Source: Bacillus fonticola (GTDB taxonomy: Bacteria; Bacillota; Bacilli; Bacillales; JC228). From it: a stretch of 64,000 bases of DNA. Below the pieces are notes generated by a model. It searched no databases, was not told the origin of the DNA, and was given only the letters and a program-made list of their open reading frames with translations. Numbering within the stretch: the first letter of the stretch is position 1; each line of letters starts with the position of its first letter. The DNA is taken from assembly GCF_012955605.1 (NCBI RefSeq), contig NZ_CP052135.1, positions 2,678,711 through 2,742,710 of the forward strand. Reading direction: 5' to 3'. Both the position numbers and the translations under genes were made by a program. Positions 23,634-32,745 of the stretch are shown here, piece after piece.

Positions 23634-24773
23634 CTACTTTTCTTTTAATGGAACGACAATACGTATCGTCGTACCCATTCCCACTGTCGAATCAATTTTC
23701 ATCTTGCCTTCTAATAGTTCGACGCGCTCAGTCATTCCCATCAGTCCAAAAGAACCAGCTTTCTCCCCGCCAATCTCAAAGCCATTTCCATTGTCTTTCA
23801 CAACAACAGTAATAAAGTCCCGCTTTCGTTCAATCTTCACCTGAATTTCTGAAGCATTTGCGTGTTTGTTCGCATTTTGCACAGCTTCCTGAACGAGGCG
23901 GAACAAGGCGACTTCTAACTTAGAGGGCAATCTTTGCTCTTCTCCAAGCGTGACAAAAGAGATCACTGTTTTATGATAGTCTTCGACAGTATGTAAGTAC
24001 TTTTTGAGGGTAGGCACTAACCCTAAATCGTCCAGGGCCATAGGACGAAGATCATAGATAATGCGTCGAACTTCATACAATGCCGAGCGGACCATCCCTT
24101 TTAGGCTCTTGATTTCTTTCATTGCCTCGTCAATTCCATGCTCTTTATGAATGCGTTCGATCAAATCTGAGCGTAATATCACATTCGCGAGCATCTGCGC
24201 AGGACCGTCATGAATATCTCGAGACAGCTTTTTACGTTCTTCTTCTTGGGCTTCAATGATTTGAAAGCCAAAGTCCTGTTTTCTCTTTGCATCTTCCAAT
24301 GCTCGATTCACTTCTCGTAAGTCGACCGTTAAGTAGTTTAGTACGACTGTAATTTGACTTACCAAATGATCCGCCCGTTGAATCGTTTCTTCTAATTTGA
24401 GTAGACGTCGTTCAATCTCATCTCGTCGCTCTCGTAATTGTTTTTCCTGTTGGCGGTTCAGCGAAAGGTTCGTGCGTAAATCATGGGCATATTCATAAGC
24501 TTCTCGCACTTCATCTTCTGAATACTTTTCAAACTGCTGGCTCACTTCACTAAGCCGCGTTCTAGCGTAATTCAGCTTCACTTCGATCCGCTCACCTTCA
24601 TGAATGGTCTCATGAACGCGGATTTTCACCTCTTTTAGCTGTTCAGTCAATGAAGTAAATTCGTCCCGAGAAGCTTCACTAATCTGATAAATCTCTTGCT
24701 TACTATCGCCTACCGTCCGGATCATCTTATCGAGAATAAGATCGAGCGCGCGACCGTCTAGCCTTCGAGACAT
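23634..24773 (-). CDS. degS: Cytoplasmic sensor histidine kinase DegS
   Basis: 379 residues without membrane segments. The N-terminal part (1-170) is the single-binding coiled coil of DegS sensors; phosphoacceptor His in LSRDIHDGPAQML near residue 188; ATPase domain with NANKHA (N box) and DNGNGFE, GSFGLMGMTERV (G boxes) up to 379. It phosphorylates DegU. GGAGGAGAGGCCT precedes ATG. The 385-bp gap upstream, shared with divergent yvyE, presumably carries its promoter. Confidence 0.96.
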   Translation of the reverse strand: MSRRLDGRALDLILDKMIRTVGDSKQEIYQISEASRDEFTSLTEQLKEVKIRVHETIHEGERIEVKLNYARTRLSEVSQQFEKYSEDEVREAYEYAHDLRTNLSLNRQQEKQLRERRDEIERRLLKLEETIQRADHLVSQITVVLNYLTVDLREVNRALEDAKRKQDFGFQIIEAQEEERKKLSRDIHDGPAQMLANVILRSDLIERIHKEHGIDEAMKEIKSLKGMVRSALYEVRRIIYDLRPMALDDLGLVPTLKKYLHTVEDYHKTVISFVTLGEEQRLPSKLEVALFRLVQEAVQNANKHANASEIQVKIERKRDFITVVVKDNGNGFEIGGEKAGSFGLMGMTERVELLEGKMKIDSTVGMGTTIRIVVPLKEK

Positions 24774-25117
24774 AGGCCTCTCCTCCGAACATTGCTAAAT
24801 GTAAGAATAAGAATTGTATGTTAGTAAAAATGCCCTGTGAAGAGCGCCGTCGTTGACAACCAAACCCATAGTCGCACATTTTGTGAACAGGTACCTAAGC
24901 TCCATTTAACCAAAACCTAGACCGACTTGCTATTACGCTTTGTTAACAATTCAGTTTCATCGACCAAAACGACGGCATATCTTCCCGTAAATATCAGACC
25001 ATTTCCGCAGGTCTCTATGAGTAGTATAGCACGTAATCTTTGACGCCATCACATTTCCACACATTAGAAACATCGATCATATGTTGTCAAGTACTGACGT
25101 AATCTGTCACACTTAGC
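24774..25117. other. Divergent regulatory region degS/yvyE
   Basis: No open frame with a ribosome site. The yvyE promoter occupies the right end. For degS I see no convincing -35/-10 pair. Confidence 0.5.
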
Positions 25118-25123
25118 TATAAT
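25095..25123 (+). promoter_or_regulatory. Promoter of yvyE
   Basis: TATAAT (25118-25123) with TGACGT 17 bp upstream (25095-25100). The yvyE start lies 35 bp downstream. Confidence 0.55.
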
Positions 25124-25158
25124 TAGACATATGAAACAAGTTTGCGAGGAGTGACACG

Positions 25159-25803
25159 ATGCACTTTCATTATATGACAGTTCCTTCCAATTGCACCCAA
25201 CATGAGTTTGTTGTCCAGAGATCCCGGTTCATTGCCCATGTAAAGCGCGCAACGACAGAATCAGAAGCACAAGCGTTTATTGCACAAATTAAAAAAGAGC
25301 ACTCGAATGCCTCACATAACTGCTCCGCCTATTTGATTGGAGAGCACGACAACATCCAGAAAGCAAACGACGATGGCGAACCAAGCGGAACAGCTGGTGT
25401 CCCCATCCTAGAAGTATTAAAAAAGCGCAAATTAAAAGATACCGTTGTGGTGATTACTCGGTACTTTGGTGGCATAAAATTAGGAGCAGGTGGGCTTATT
25501 CGCGCTTATGGCACTGCCACAAGTGAAGGCATACAGGCTGCTGGTCTTATCGAATGCGCTCTTAAACGAACCATCTCCACTTCCGTCGACTACACATTAC
25601 TTGGCAAACTCGAAAACGAACTGCGCCATTCTCATTACCATTTACAAACAATAGATTATCTCGACCGCGTGACAATCCATACCCACGTTTTAGAAAGTGA
25701 AGTAGAGCACTATTTAGAATGGATAACGGAATTGACATCAAACCAGCATCAGACAACGATTAGTGAGTCACACTATGTAGAGCGTGTCTTGCCGAAAGAA
25801 TAA
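25159..25803 (+). CDS. yvyE: YvyE/YigZ (IMPACT family) protein
   Basis: 214 residues. The N-terminal UPF0029/IMPACT domain has RSRFIAHVKRATTESEAQAF and DDGEPSGTAGVPILEVL, then RYFGGIKLGAGGLIRAYG; residues 140-210 form the C-terminal ferredoxin-like domain. The family is conserved but its biochemistry is poorly defined (ribosome or nucleotide-related roles proposed). GCGAGGAGTG precedes ATG. Its place between degS and an LCP gene is as in B. subtilis. Confidence 0.93.
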   Translation: MHFHYMTVPSNCTQHEFVVQRSRFIAHVKRATTESEAQAFIAQIKKEHSNASHNCSAYLIGEHDNIQKANDDGEPSGTAGVPILEVLKKRKLKDTVVVITRYFGGIKLGAGGLIRAYGTATSEGIQAAGLIECALKRTISTSVDYTLLGKLENELRHSHYHLQTIDYLDRVTIHTHVLESEVEHYLEWITELTSNQHQTTISESHYVERVLPKE

Positions 25804-25852
25804 GTTGGGTTCCATTGTAACAATTACATAACAACAAGAGGAAATCTCTCTT

Positions 25853-25945
25853 ATTTTGTCGAAAGAGTCGAGAATGATGGAAATTTCCGTGGAAATATGT
25901 CGAAGGAGTGACAACTAGTCACCCCCATCTCTTACTTCTTCGACA
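25853..25945. promoter_or_regulatory. Cluster of Spo0A-type boxes upstream of the first LCP gene
   Basis: TTTGTCGAA (about 25856), ATGTCGAAG (about 25898) and TTCGACAA (about 25941, other strand) match TGNCGAA within 90 bp. The upstream LCP gene promoter itself is not obvious. Confidence 0.4.
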
Positions 25946-26014
25946 ATCGCAAGGTCACGATGAAACGTCCCCATAATCATAATCGTCTAATGGTTGTAGT
26001 AAAGGAGTACCTAT

Positions 26015-27019
26015 ATGAATCGAACTAAGATGAGAGTGGAAAGGAAACGTCAAAAACGAAAACGTTGGGGGAAATGGGTCGGTATCACCATTTTACTTTT
26101 TCTTCTTGCTGGTACTGCGTACGGTCTCTCCCTCTATCAACAAGTAAAAAGTACAATTGATCGCCAAAACGAGGCGCTAGATTTTAGCGAAGAGGAAAGA
26201 GAAAATCGTGCTAGGGAGCGTGCCAGTCGTATCAACCCAGAAAACACTTCCATTTTATTTATTGGTGTAGATGGAGGCGAAAATCGCGGCACGAGTAATA
26301 CCAGATCCGATGCACTCATGGTCGCAACCTTTAACGAAAAAGAAAAATCAATTAAATTGTTAAGCATCCCCAGAGATTCACTCGTTGATATACCTGGGCA
26401 TTATCGCACGAAAATCAATAGCGCTTATAATCCTGCAACTTTCCCTAATGGTGGTCGAGAGCTCACGGTGCGTACTGTGGAGGAACTTCTACACATCCCT
26501 ATCGATCACTACGTAGAAATGAACTTTGATGCGTTTGTAGATATAGTAAATGCGTTTGACGGCGTTGAAATTGATGTCCCCTTTGCTATGTCAGAACAAA
26601 ATTCTCTAGACGAAGCGAACGCCATCCAACTTCAGCCTGGCTTGCAAGAATTAAACGGTGAAGAAGCGCTTGCCTTTGCTCGTTCTCGTAAGATGGACAA
26701 CGATATTGAACGTGGGAAACGTCAACAAGAACTGATCGTTGCTCTTATAGATAAGGCGTTGTCTTTCGGTTCCATCACAAAATACAACGAAGCCATTGAT
26801 GCTGTAGGAAACAATATGACAACAAGCATGCCGTCCGACGAACTGTCTTCTTATTTTAGCTATGCACTTCGTGGAACATCTCTTGACATCGAACGTATGA
26901 CACTAAAAGGCACTGATAGCTGGGAAGGTGGATACTACTGGATTTTAGATGAAACCTATCTTGCTGAGGTACAAACTAAACTTAGAAACCATTTAGGTGT
27001 AACGGCTGATCCGGATTAG
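26015..27019 (+). CDS. tagU: LCP-family wall-polymer ligase (LytR-CpsA-Psr, TagU-like)
   Basis: 334 residues: short basic cytoplasmic N-terminus (RKRQKRKRWGK), one transmembrane helix (about 28-48), then the LCP domain with SILFIGVDGGE, SDALMVATF, LLSIPRDSLVDIPG (catalytic Arg/Asp) and EEALAFARSRKMDNDIERGKRQQ. These enzymes transfer undecaprenyl-linked wall teichoic acid or other anionic glycopolymers to peptidoglycan outside the membrane. TAAAGGAG precedes ATG. A paralogue lies 700 bp downstream, and tagO follows it. Confidence 0.92.
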   Translation: MNRTKMRVERKRQKRKRWGKWVGITILLFLLAGTAYGLSLYQQVKSTIDRQNEALDFSEEERENRARERASRINPENTSILFIGVDGGENRGTSNTRSDALMVATFNEKEKSIKLLSIPRDSLVDIPGHYRTKINSAYNPATFPNGGRELTVRTVEELLHIPIDHYVEMNFDAFVDIVNAFDGVEIDVPFAMSEQNSLDEANAIQLQPGLQELNGEEALAFARSRKMDNDIERGKRQQELIVALIDKALSFGSITKYNEAIDAVGNNMTTSMPSDELSSYFSYALRGTSLDIERMTLKGTDSWEGGYYWILDETYLAEVQTKLRNHLGVTADPD

Positions 27020-27039
27020 GAAGGGGTGGTGTGACCGCT

Positions 27040-27245
27040 ATCTATTCGTTGATTGGAGCGGGGGTCCACAGGATGGGGGTCAGAAAGGCGTTGCCACAGG
27101 ACGTGGCGCCTTTAGCCTTTCCTCCTTTGACTCCTGCGGGAAAAGCGTGTCAAAGGGAGTTCCCGCAGGCGCACTTAAGCCGAGGAGGCTCCCTGACCGC
27201 CCGCGGAAAGTGTCCGCCTGGAGCGGAAATCAACACAGCTTTACG
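27040..27245. repeat. Composite interspersed repeat between the LCP genes
   Basis: Outer arms GTTGATTGGAGCG and AATCAAC enclose the GACTCCTGCGGG / CCGAGGAGGCTCC / CCCGCGGAAAG block (same family as 13648) plus an internal GTCAGAAAGGCGTTGC...TTAGCCTTTCCTCC block (same family as 1880). Two repeat families appear nested. Confidence 0.7.
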
Positions 27246-27484
27246 TAGCATCATGAAATAACTGTTTAATAAAAACAACAAAGGATACGAAAAGAGCCTA
27301 CTTGAAAGACGGGCACTGTCCTTACGTTGTCTGCCACCCGCCTCTTCCTCCTGCCGATTTATCCCTTTTTATACCATTCTATTACATTATATAAACATTG
27401 TTATCGAATTGTTAATAGACGACTTACAAAATACGTTGTAAAATAGCACTTGAACGTTTTTTGCATTTTTCGACAAGTTTTTTG

Positions 27485-27665
27485 CTGTGGAAAAGGGGCG
27501 GAGTTACGCAGACTCCTAACATCATATGTTGTATTCTATTAAAAAAACGACTTCGGATGTTGTTTGATAAACAACATGGAGCTCCACTCACACCGCCTTG
27601 AGCACAACTCGACTGCTTTGTGACCCTTTTCCATGCATGGGTTGCGTACTGCGCTCATGAATGTT
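27485..27665 (+). repeat. Single copy of the 179-bp repeat found in tandem at 44041
   Basis: The blocks TGTGGAAAAGGGGCGGAGTT, ACGACTTCGGAT, CCTTGAGCACAACTCGACTG and CTCATGAATG appear in the same order as in the tandem copies at 44041-44484, with divergence. It ends 57 bp before the second LCP start. Confidence 0.8.
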
Positions 27666-27721
27666 TTATAAATTCGAAAACGTCCACCTCAATGCAATCT
27701 CTCACAAAAGGAGATCCTGGA

Positions 27722-28780
27722 ATGAAACGAAACGATTATAAGCAAGATAAGAAACGCAAACGTCGCAAGAAAGTTGCACTTTGGATCGGTGTACCGATAC
27801 TCGCTGTGATCGTGGGCTCTGTTACTTACGGGGCTTACTTATATAATGAGGCAAAAGAAATTGCACAAGCTTCCTTTCAAGAGGTCCCATCAAGGAGTTC
27901 AAACTCAGAGGAAGACAAACCAAAGAGAGAAGACCCGGAAAATACGTCCGTACTTTTCATAGGTGTAGACGATAGCGAATCACGTGACAGACAAGGAAAT
28001 GCCTTGTCTGACGCACTCATGCTCGCCACCTTTAATCAGGAGGAAAAATCAGTAAAACTCGTCAGCATCCCACGTGATTCATACGTCAATCTTCCCGGCG
28101 AAGGCTTCAGCACAAAAATTACCGAAGCACATGCATACGGAGGAACAGACTTAACGATTCAAACTGTAGAAGAGTTACTCGATATTCCGATAGATTACTA
28201 TGTCAAAATGAATTTCGAAGCCTTTATGGACACTGTAGACGCGTTTGACGGGGTAGAAGTTAACGTTCCTTATGAAATGTACGAACAGGACTCCAATGAC
28301 ACTGCTAACGCCATTCACTTGCTTCCAGGAGAACAACTGTTAAACGGTGAAGAGGCCTTAGCTTACGTCCGAACAAGAAAAATGGACAATGACATTGAAC
28401 GCGGAAAACGCCAACAAGAAGTGCTCACAGCTCTTCTAGACAGAGCTACATCTTTCTCGTCATTAACCAAATACCGCGATGCCATGCAAGCAGTTGGCGA
28501 TAACATGACAACAAATATGCGCTGGGACGACATGACTTCCTACTTCTCCTATGCGATGGAGGGAGCTAACCTTGACATCGAACGAACCACGTTAGAAGGT
28601 TCTGACTGGTGGATGGACTTCGCGAGTGGCGGGAGAGCGTACTATTGGAAGTTGGATGAGGTTGCATTAGAGGAAGTACAAAATCAATTGCAAACGCATC
28701 TCGGATTAACTGCCCAAAACGATTCCGGTCAATATGCATCTCCACGAACGGATGACCAAAGCGAAGACTCTCGCGGATAA
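27722..28780 (+). CDS. Second LCP-family wall-polymer ligase
   Basis: 352 residues from ATG 27722, chosen because AAAAGGAGATCC lies just upstream; the frame extends 34 codons further without a ribosome site. Basic N-terminus (KKRKRRKK), one membrane helix (about 20-43), LCP domain with VLFIGVDDSES, LVSIPRDSYVNLPG and EEALAYVRTRKMDNDIERGKRQQ. It is clearly a paralogue of the 26015 gene (same order of motifs; the last one identical over DNDIERGKRQQ) and may have arisen by tandem duplication, with repeats later filling the gap. A strong terminator follows. Confidence 0.92.
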   Translation: MKRNDYKQDKKRKRRKKVALWIGVPILAVIVGSVTYGAYLYNEAKEIAQASFQEVPSRSSNSEEDKPKREDPENTSVLFIGVDDSESRDRQGNALSDALMLATFNQEEKSVKLVSIPRDSYVNLPGEGFSTKITEAHAYGGTDLTIQTVEELLDIPIDYYVKMNFEAFMDTVDAFDGVEVNVPYEMYEQDSNDTANAIHLLPGEQLLNGEEALAYVRTRKMDNDIERGKRQQEVLTALLDRATSFSSLTKYRDAMQAVGDNMTTNMRWDDMTSYFSYAMEGANLDIERTTLEGSDWWMDFASGGRAYYWKLDEVALEEVQNQLQTHLGLTAQNDSGQYASPRTDDQSEDSRG

Positions 28781-28794
28781 AATTCACTCAAAAA

Positions 28795-28830
28795 AAGGCT
28801 GCAGGTCCACTAACCTGCAGCCCTTTTTTA
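28795..28830 (+). terminator. Terminator after the second LCP gene
   Basis: GGCTGCAGG pairs with CCTGCAGCC around TCCACTAA, followed by a T7 run. Confidence 0.92.
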
Positions 28831-28844
28831 CAGCTTCATATCGA

Positions 28845-28875
28845 AAGAACCCAGCCATATGGCTGGGTTCTTTGT
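28845..28875 (-). terminator. Terminator after tagO
   Basis: AAGAACCCAGCC and GGCTGGGTTCTT are perfectly complementary around ATAT, directly after the tagO stop on the minus strand. Confidence 0.85.
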
Positions 28876-28881
28876 ACAACG

Positions 28882-29952
28882 TTATTCTTTACGTGTGGCC
28901 TGGAGTCGACTTGCTCGCACGACTCGAGCTATTTTTAGTAACGGTCTGAAATTCTCGTTCACCAAACCGACTTTTTCTGCGAATAATTCGATCAATAAAC
29001 TTAACAGTAGCAGGATTAATATCGCTCCCCACACTTTTGCTTGAGAGAAGATAATAGCTGTAATCCCGAAGAATGCCGCAATTGCATAAATGACAAGTAC
29101 TGTTTGTCGATGAGTAAACCCTAAACGTAACAAACAGTGGTGTAAATGAGATTTATCCGGAGCGGACAAAGGCTTTTTGTTTACAATTCTTCGGATAATA
29201 GCAAACAATGTATCAGAAATTGGAACACCGAGGATAATAATGGGGATGATGAACGAAATGACTGTAACGTTTTTAAACCCCATAAGTGACACGACAGAAA
29301 TAACAAAGCCTAAGAAAAGTGCCCCGGTATCGCCCATAAAAATCTTTGCGGGATGGAAGTTATAGACCAAAAATCCAAGTGTTGAAGCTAACACGATACC
29401 GGCAGTGATCATAACGAACGTATCTCCCATGATGAAAGCCATACCGGCGATCGTGATAAGAGCAATGGAAGAAACACCTGCTGCAAGTCCGTCTAATCCG
29501 TCAATCAGGTTAATTGCATTTGTAACCCCTATAATCCAGAGCAATGTAAACGGGATGCTCCATACGTCAAATTCAAGCTGGCCACCAAAGGGCAAATTGA
29601 TAAATTCGACTTGAATGCCACCCCATACCACGACGACTATTGCAGCTGTAAACTGCCCAAGCAACTTCAGTTTAGGTGACAGTTCACGTATATCATCAAT
29701 CATTCCTGTCATCACGATAATGGTAGCACCGACTAACAACGGCCATGTAGCAGGATCCTCGGGACGCAGAATTAGATAGCCGAGCAAAAAGCTTATATAA
29801 ATGGCTAGACCGCCTAAACGTGGCATAATTTTCTGATGAACTTTACGTTGATTTGGCTTATCTGTAGCCCCAACTTTGATCGCCATTCTTTTCACAAATG
29901 GCGTTACAAGAACAGATATAATAAAACTAAGGGCTAAGGTTAGATAGATCAT
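28882..29952 (-). CDS. tagO: UDP-GlcNAc:undecaprenyl-phosphate GlcNAc-1-phosphate transferase TagO
   Basis: 356 residues, about 10-11 membrane helices, of the MraY/WecA family. Visible motifs: NQRKVHQKIMPRLGG, MIDDIRELSPK (the DD pair), NAINLIDGLDGLAAG, FMGDTGALFLGF and DKSHLHHCLLRLG (HxxH basic loop). It starts synthesis of wall teichoic acid and other GlcNAc-linked polymers on the inner membrane face. Its neighbourhood, with two LCP ligases that finish the process, supports this. An extended -10 element (TGATATAAT, 30131-30139) probably drives it. Confidence 0.94.
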   Translation of the reverse strand: MIYLTLALSFIISVLVTPFVKRMAIKVGATDKPNQRKVHQKIMPRLGGLAIYISFLLGYLILRPEDPATWPLLVGATIIVMTGMIDDIRELSPKLKLLGQFTAAIVVVVWGGIQVEFINLPFGGQLEFDVWSIPFTLLWIIGVTNAINLIDGLDGLAAGVSSIALITIAGMAFIMGDTFVMITAGIVLASTLGFLVYNFHPAKIFMGDTGALFLGFVISVVSLMGFKNVTVISFIIPIIILGVPISDTLFAIIRRIVNKKPLSAPDKSHLHHCLLRLGFTHRQTVLVIYAIAAFFGITAIIFSQAKVWGAILILLLLSLLIELFAEKVGLVNENFRPLLKIARVVRASRLQATRKE

Positions 29953-30130
29953 GCTTTACCTCCCTAAGCAGTAGCATAACCAAAAAGGGCCTTTTTACGT
30001 AGCTGTTCCCCTTGTAGTTTTTGGTTCGCATATGTATACGAAACGCACTGTGATTTTCTGTACTTAGAAATGGAACTTCTGGGCAAACTTTTATCAGTAA
30101 GGATATCTTCTTGACGAATTTGTCAGACCC

Positions 30131-30139
30131 ATTATATCA
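30131..30139 (-). promoter_or_regulatory. Extended -10 promoter element for tagO
   Basis: Minus-strand TGATATAAT combines a TG extension with a perfect TATAAT; no good -35 at 17 bp. The long leader (about 170 nt) shows no structure I recognise. The rest of the 29953-30378 divergent region holds nothing else clear. Confidence 0.5.
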
Positions 30140-30378
30140 CGCCTATAGACAAACTCCATAGCAAACTTGTAAAAAACTCATGTCTTATATGACAAAAACA
30201 ACAAAAACATTCCATTGAATCTAAAAATCTTCTAAAACCAAATTCAATATACTTCTAGATATTCTACCATGCAACGGTTACTGATTGTCTATTTCGATAG
30301 TAGCGCCCTAGTTTTTCACTTGTATTTTTGGTAATATTAATGGTTAGGAATATACATCCGATGAGGAGTGTAACGAAA

Positions 30379-32721
30379 ATGCTAAAATCTCTTCGAAGGT
30401 TATTTGATGCCAGTGAACGAAAACTGGAGACTTACGTAAAGCTTGTTGAAAATATTTCTGACCTAGAAAAAAAATTCTCAACAATGAGTGACTTCGAACT
30501 TCAACAACAAACTAGTCGGTTTAAAAAACGTTTAGAGCAAGGAGAAACGCTAATCGACATTAGATGCGAGGCATTTGCCACTGTTCGAGAGGCTTCTAAG
30601 CGTATTTTATCTATGCGTCATTACGATGTACAACTACTTGGTGGACTCGTGTTAACAGATGAAAACATTGCAGAGATGGCAACAGGCGAAGGAAAAACGT
30701 TAGTCGCCTCTCTTCCAAGCTATCTATACGCACTCGCAGAAAAAGGCGTCCATGTGATTACTGTAAATGAGTATCTCGCACGAAGGGACCGAGAGCAAAT
30801 CGGGAGGGTTCACGAGTTTCTAGGATTATCTGTGGGTCTGAACATTCCCATGATGGAACCTGAAGCGAAAAAGGTCGCCTATCAAGCTGACATCACATAT
30901 GGTGTAGGACAAGAGTTCGGTTTTGATTTCTTGCGGGATCACATGGCTACCTCACCACTTGACCAAGTACAAAGGCCCTATCATTTTGCAATTGTCGATG
31001 AGGTGGACAGTGTGCTCATTGACGAGGCTAAAACTCCACTAATCATTGCAGGAAAAACAAAACCAAGTGCTGATTTGCATTTTATAGCAGCAAAAGTAGC
31101 TAAGCGCTTTTCACCTGATGTTCATTACGAATTTGACGAAGAAACAAAATCTACCACCCTGACAGAAGAAGGGATTACAAAGGTAGAAGAAGCCTTTGGT
31201 GTGGACAACTTGTACGAACTCGAACACCAAACGTTATATCACTATGTCATCCAAGCTGTTCGTGCACATGTGATGTTTGAAAAAGATGTCGATTATATCA
31301 TTCGTGATCAAAAGATTATGCTTGTAGATATGTTTACTGGCCGCATCATGGAAGGACGTTCATTAAGTGACGGACTCCACCAAGCTATCGAGGCAAAAGA
31401 AGGCGTCCCTATTACAGACGAAAACAAAACGCAGGCGTCCATTACAATTCAAAATTATTTTCGTCTATATCCACATATAGCGGGCATGACGGGAACAGCT
31501 AAGACAGAGGAAAAAGAATTCCAACAGCTATACGGAATGGAAGTCTTTCAAATACCAACGAACAAACCCAAAATTCGTGAAGATGCAGAGGATCGTATTT
31601 TTTCGACGAAGGAGCAAAAGTACGATGCTATCCGGAATGAGGTAAAAACTCGCCACAAGTTAGGACAACCCGTGCTTGTGGGAACGACTTCAATTCTACA
31701 ATCTGAAATCGTGGCGAATTATTTGCGGGAGGACGGTCTTTCTTTTCATTTATTAAATGCAAAAAGCGTGGAACAGGAAATCGATCTTATTGCTAACGCA
31801 GGACAATTTGGAACAATTACGATTGCTACAAATATGGCCGGTCGTGGAACAGATATCGTATTAGGAGAAGGCGTTTCAGGAGTTGGTGGACTTCACGTTA
31901 TTGGCTCCGAAAAACATGAGGCAAGACGCATAGATAACCAGCTCCGTGGTCGTTCAGGACGTCAAGGGGATCCTGGTTCAAGTCAGTTCATCATCTCACT
32001 CGAAGACGATATGTTCCGAAGATACGCGAAGGATGACCTTAAAAAGTTCAATGACAAAGCAATTACAAATGATGTTGGCGAAATTCTCAACAAATCCATA
32101 CACGAATTTGTGGAACGTACACAAAGAATCGTGGAAGGGGCAAATAGATCATACAGGGAGTTTACTTTGCGCTTAGATGATATCGTAAAAGATCAACGCG
32201 ATATCGTTTATACATTGCGGGAAAAAATACTGAGGTCTGATCAACCTCTTCAAGTCGTATTACCGTCGATAAAACAGAGCCTTTTATATGCAGTTGATCA
32301 ATACTGCCCAGAAGAGGCACTTCCTGAGGAATGGGACATAATTAGGCTCAAAAGTTTCACGGAGCACATCATGAGTTCTCAGTATACTCCTGCACTTGAA
32401 GGTCATTCCCAAAAGAAGATTAAAGAAACTCTTATTCGTGCAGCGGAAGCCAAATGGGATGAATTTGCAAGTAAAGGAAAAATAGTCACTCAGCAAAGCC
32501 GTGTAAAGCAAACCTTCCTTGCTACCCTTGATTTTCATTGGGTAAAACATCTTGAAGCGATGACAAGGCTGAAGGAAGGTATCGGTCTTCGTTCATACCA
32601 ACAAGAAGACCCTGTACGAGTATATCAACGAGATGGGTTTACCTTGTTTGAAGAAAATTTTGCGAAAATTGAGCGTGACCTTGCATTAGAATGGGCCAAC
32701 GTCCTTCGATCTTTTGAATAA
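30379..32721 (+). CDS. secA2: Accessory Sec translocase ATPase SecA2
   Basis: 780 residues from ATG 30379 (GAGGAGTG upstream); 17 further in-frame codons lack a ribosome site. SecA features are intact: LLGGLVLTDENIAEMATGEGKT (Walker A), IVDEVDSVLIDEAKTPLI (DEVD box), MVGTGTAK-like MTGTAKTEEKEF, IATNMAGRGTDIVLGEG and RIDNQLRGRSGRQGDPG. It is shorter than housekeeping SecA and lacks the C-terminal zinc-binding tail. SlaP follows 25 bp downstream. In Bacillus anthracis the SecA2/SlaP pair exports S-layer proteins, so the SLH proteins nearby are likely clients. Confidence 0.93.
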   Translation: MLKSLRRLFDASERKLETYVKLVENISDLEKKFSTMSDFELQQQTSRFKKRLEQGETLIDIRCEAFATVREASKRILSMRHYDVQLLGGLVLTDENIAEMATGEGKTLVASLPSYLYALAEKGVHVITVNEYLARRDREQIGRVHEFLGLSVGLNIPMMEPEAKKVAYQADITYGVGQEFGFDFLRDHMATSPLDQVQRPYHFAIVDEVDSVLIDEAKTPLIIAGKTKPSADLHFIAAKVAKRFSPDVHYEFDEETKSTTLTEEGITKVEEAFGVDNLYELEHQTLYHYVIQAVRAHVMFEKDVDYIIRDQKIMLVDMFTGRIMEGRSLSDGLHQAIEAKEGVPITDENKTQASITIQNYFRLYPHIAGMTGTAKTEEKEFQQLYGMEVFQIPTNKPKIREDAEDRIFSTKEQKYDAIRNEVKTRHKLGQPVLVGTTSILQSEIVANYLREDGLSFHLLNAKSVEQEIDLIANAGQFGTITIATNMAGRGTDIVLGEGVSGVGGLHVIGSEKHEARRIDNQLRGRSGRQGDPGSSQFIISLEDDMFRRYAKDDLKKFNDKAITNDVGEILNKSIHEFVERTQRIVEGANRSYREFTLRLDDIVKDQRDIVYTLREKILRSDQPLQVVLPSIKQSLLYAVDQYCPEEALPEEWDIIRLKSFTEHIMSSQYTPALEGHSQKKIKETLIRAAEAKWDEFASKGKIVTQQSRVKQTFLATLDFHWVKHLEAMTRLKEGIGLRSYQQEDPVRVYQRDGFTLFEENFAKIERDLALEWANVLRSFE

Positions 32722-32745
32722 ATTACTGAGGGGAGGCAAACAGAC

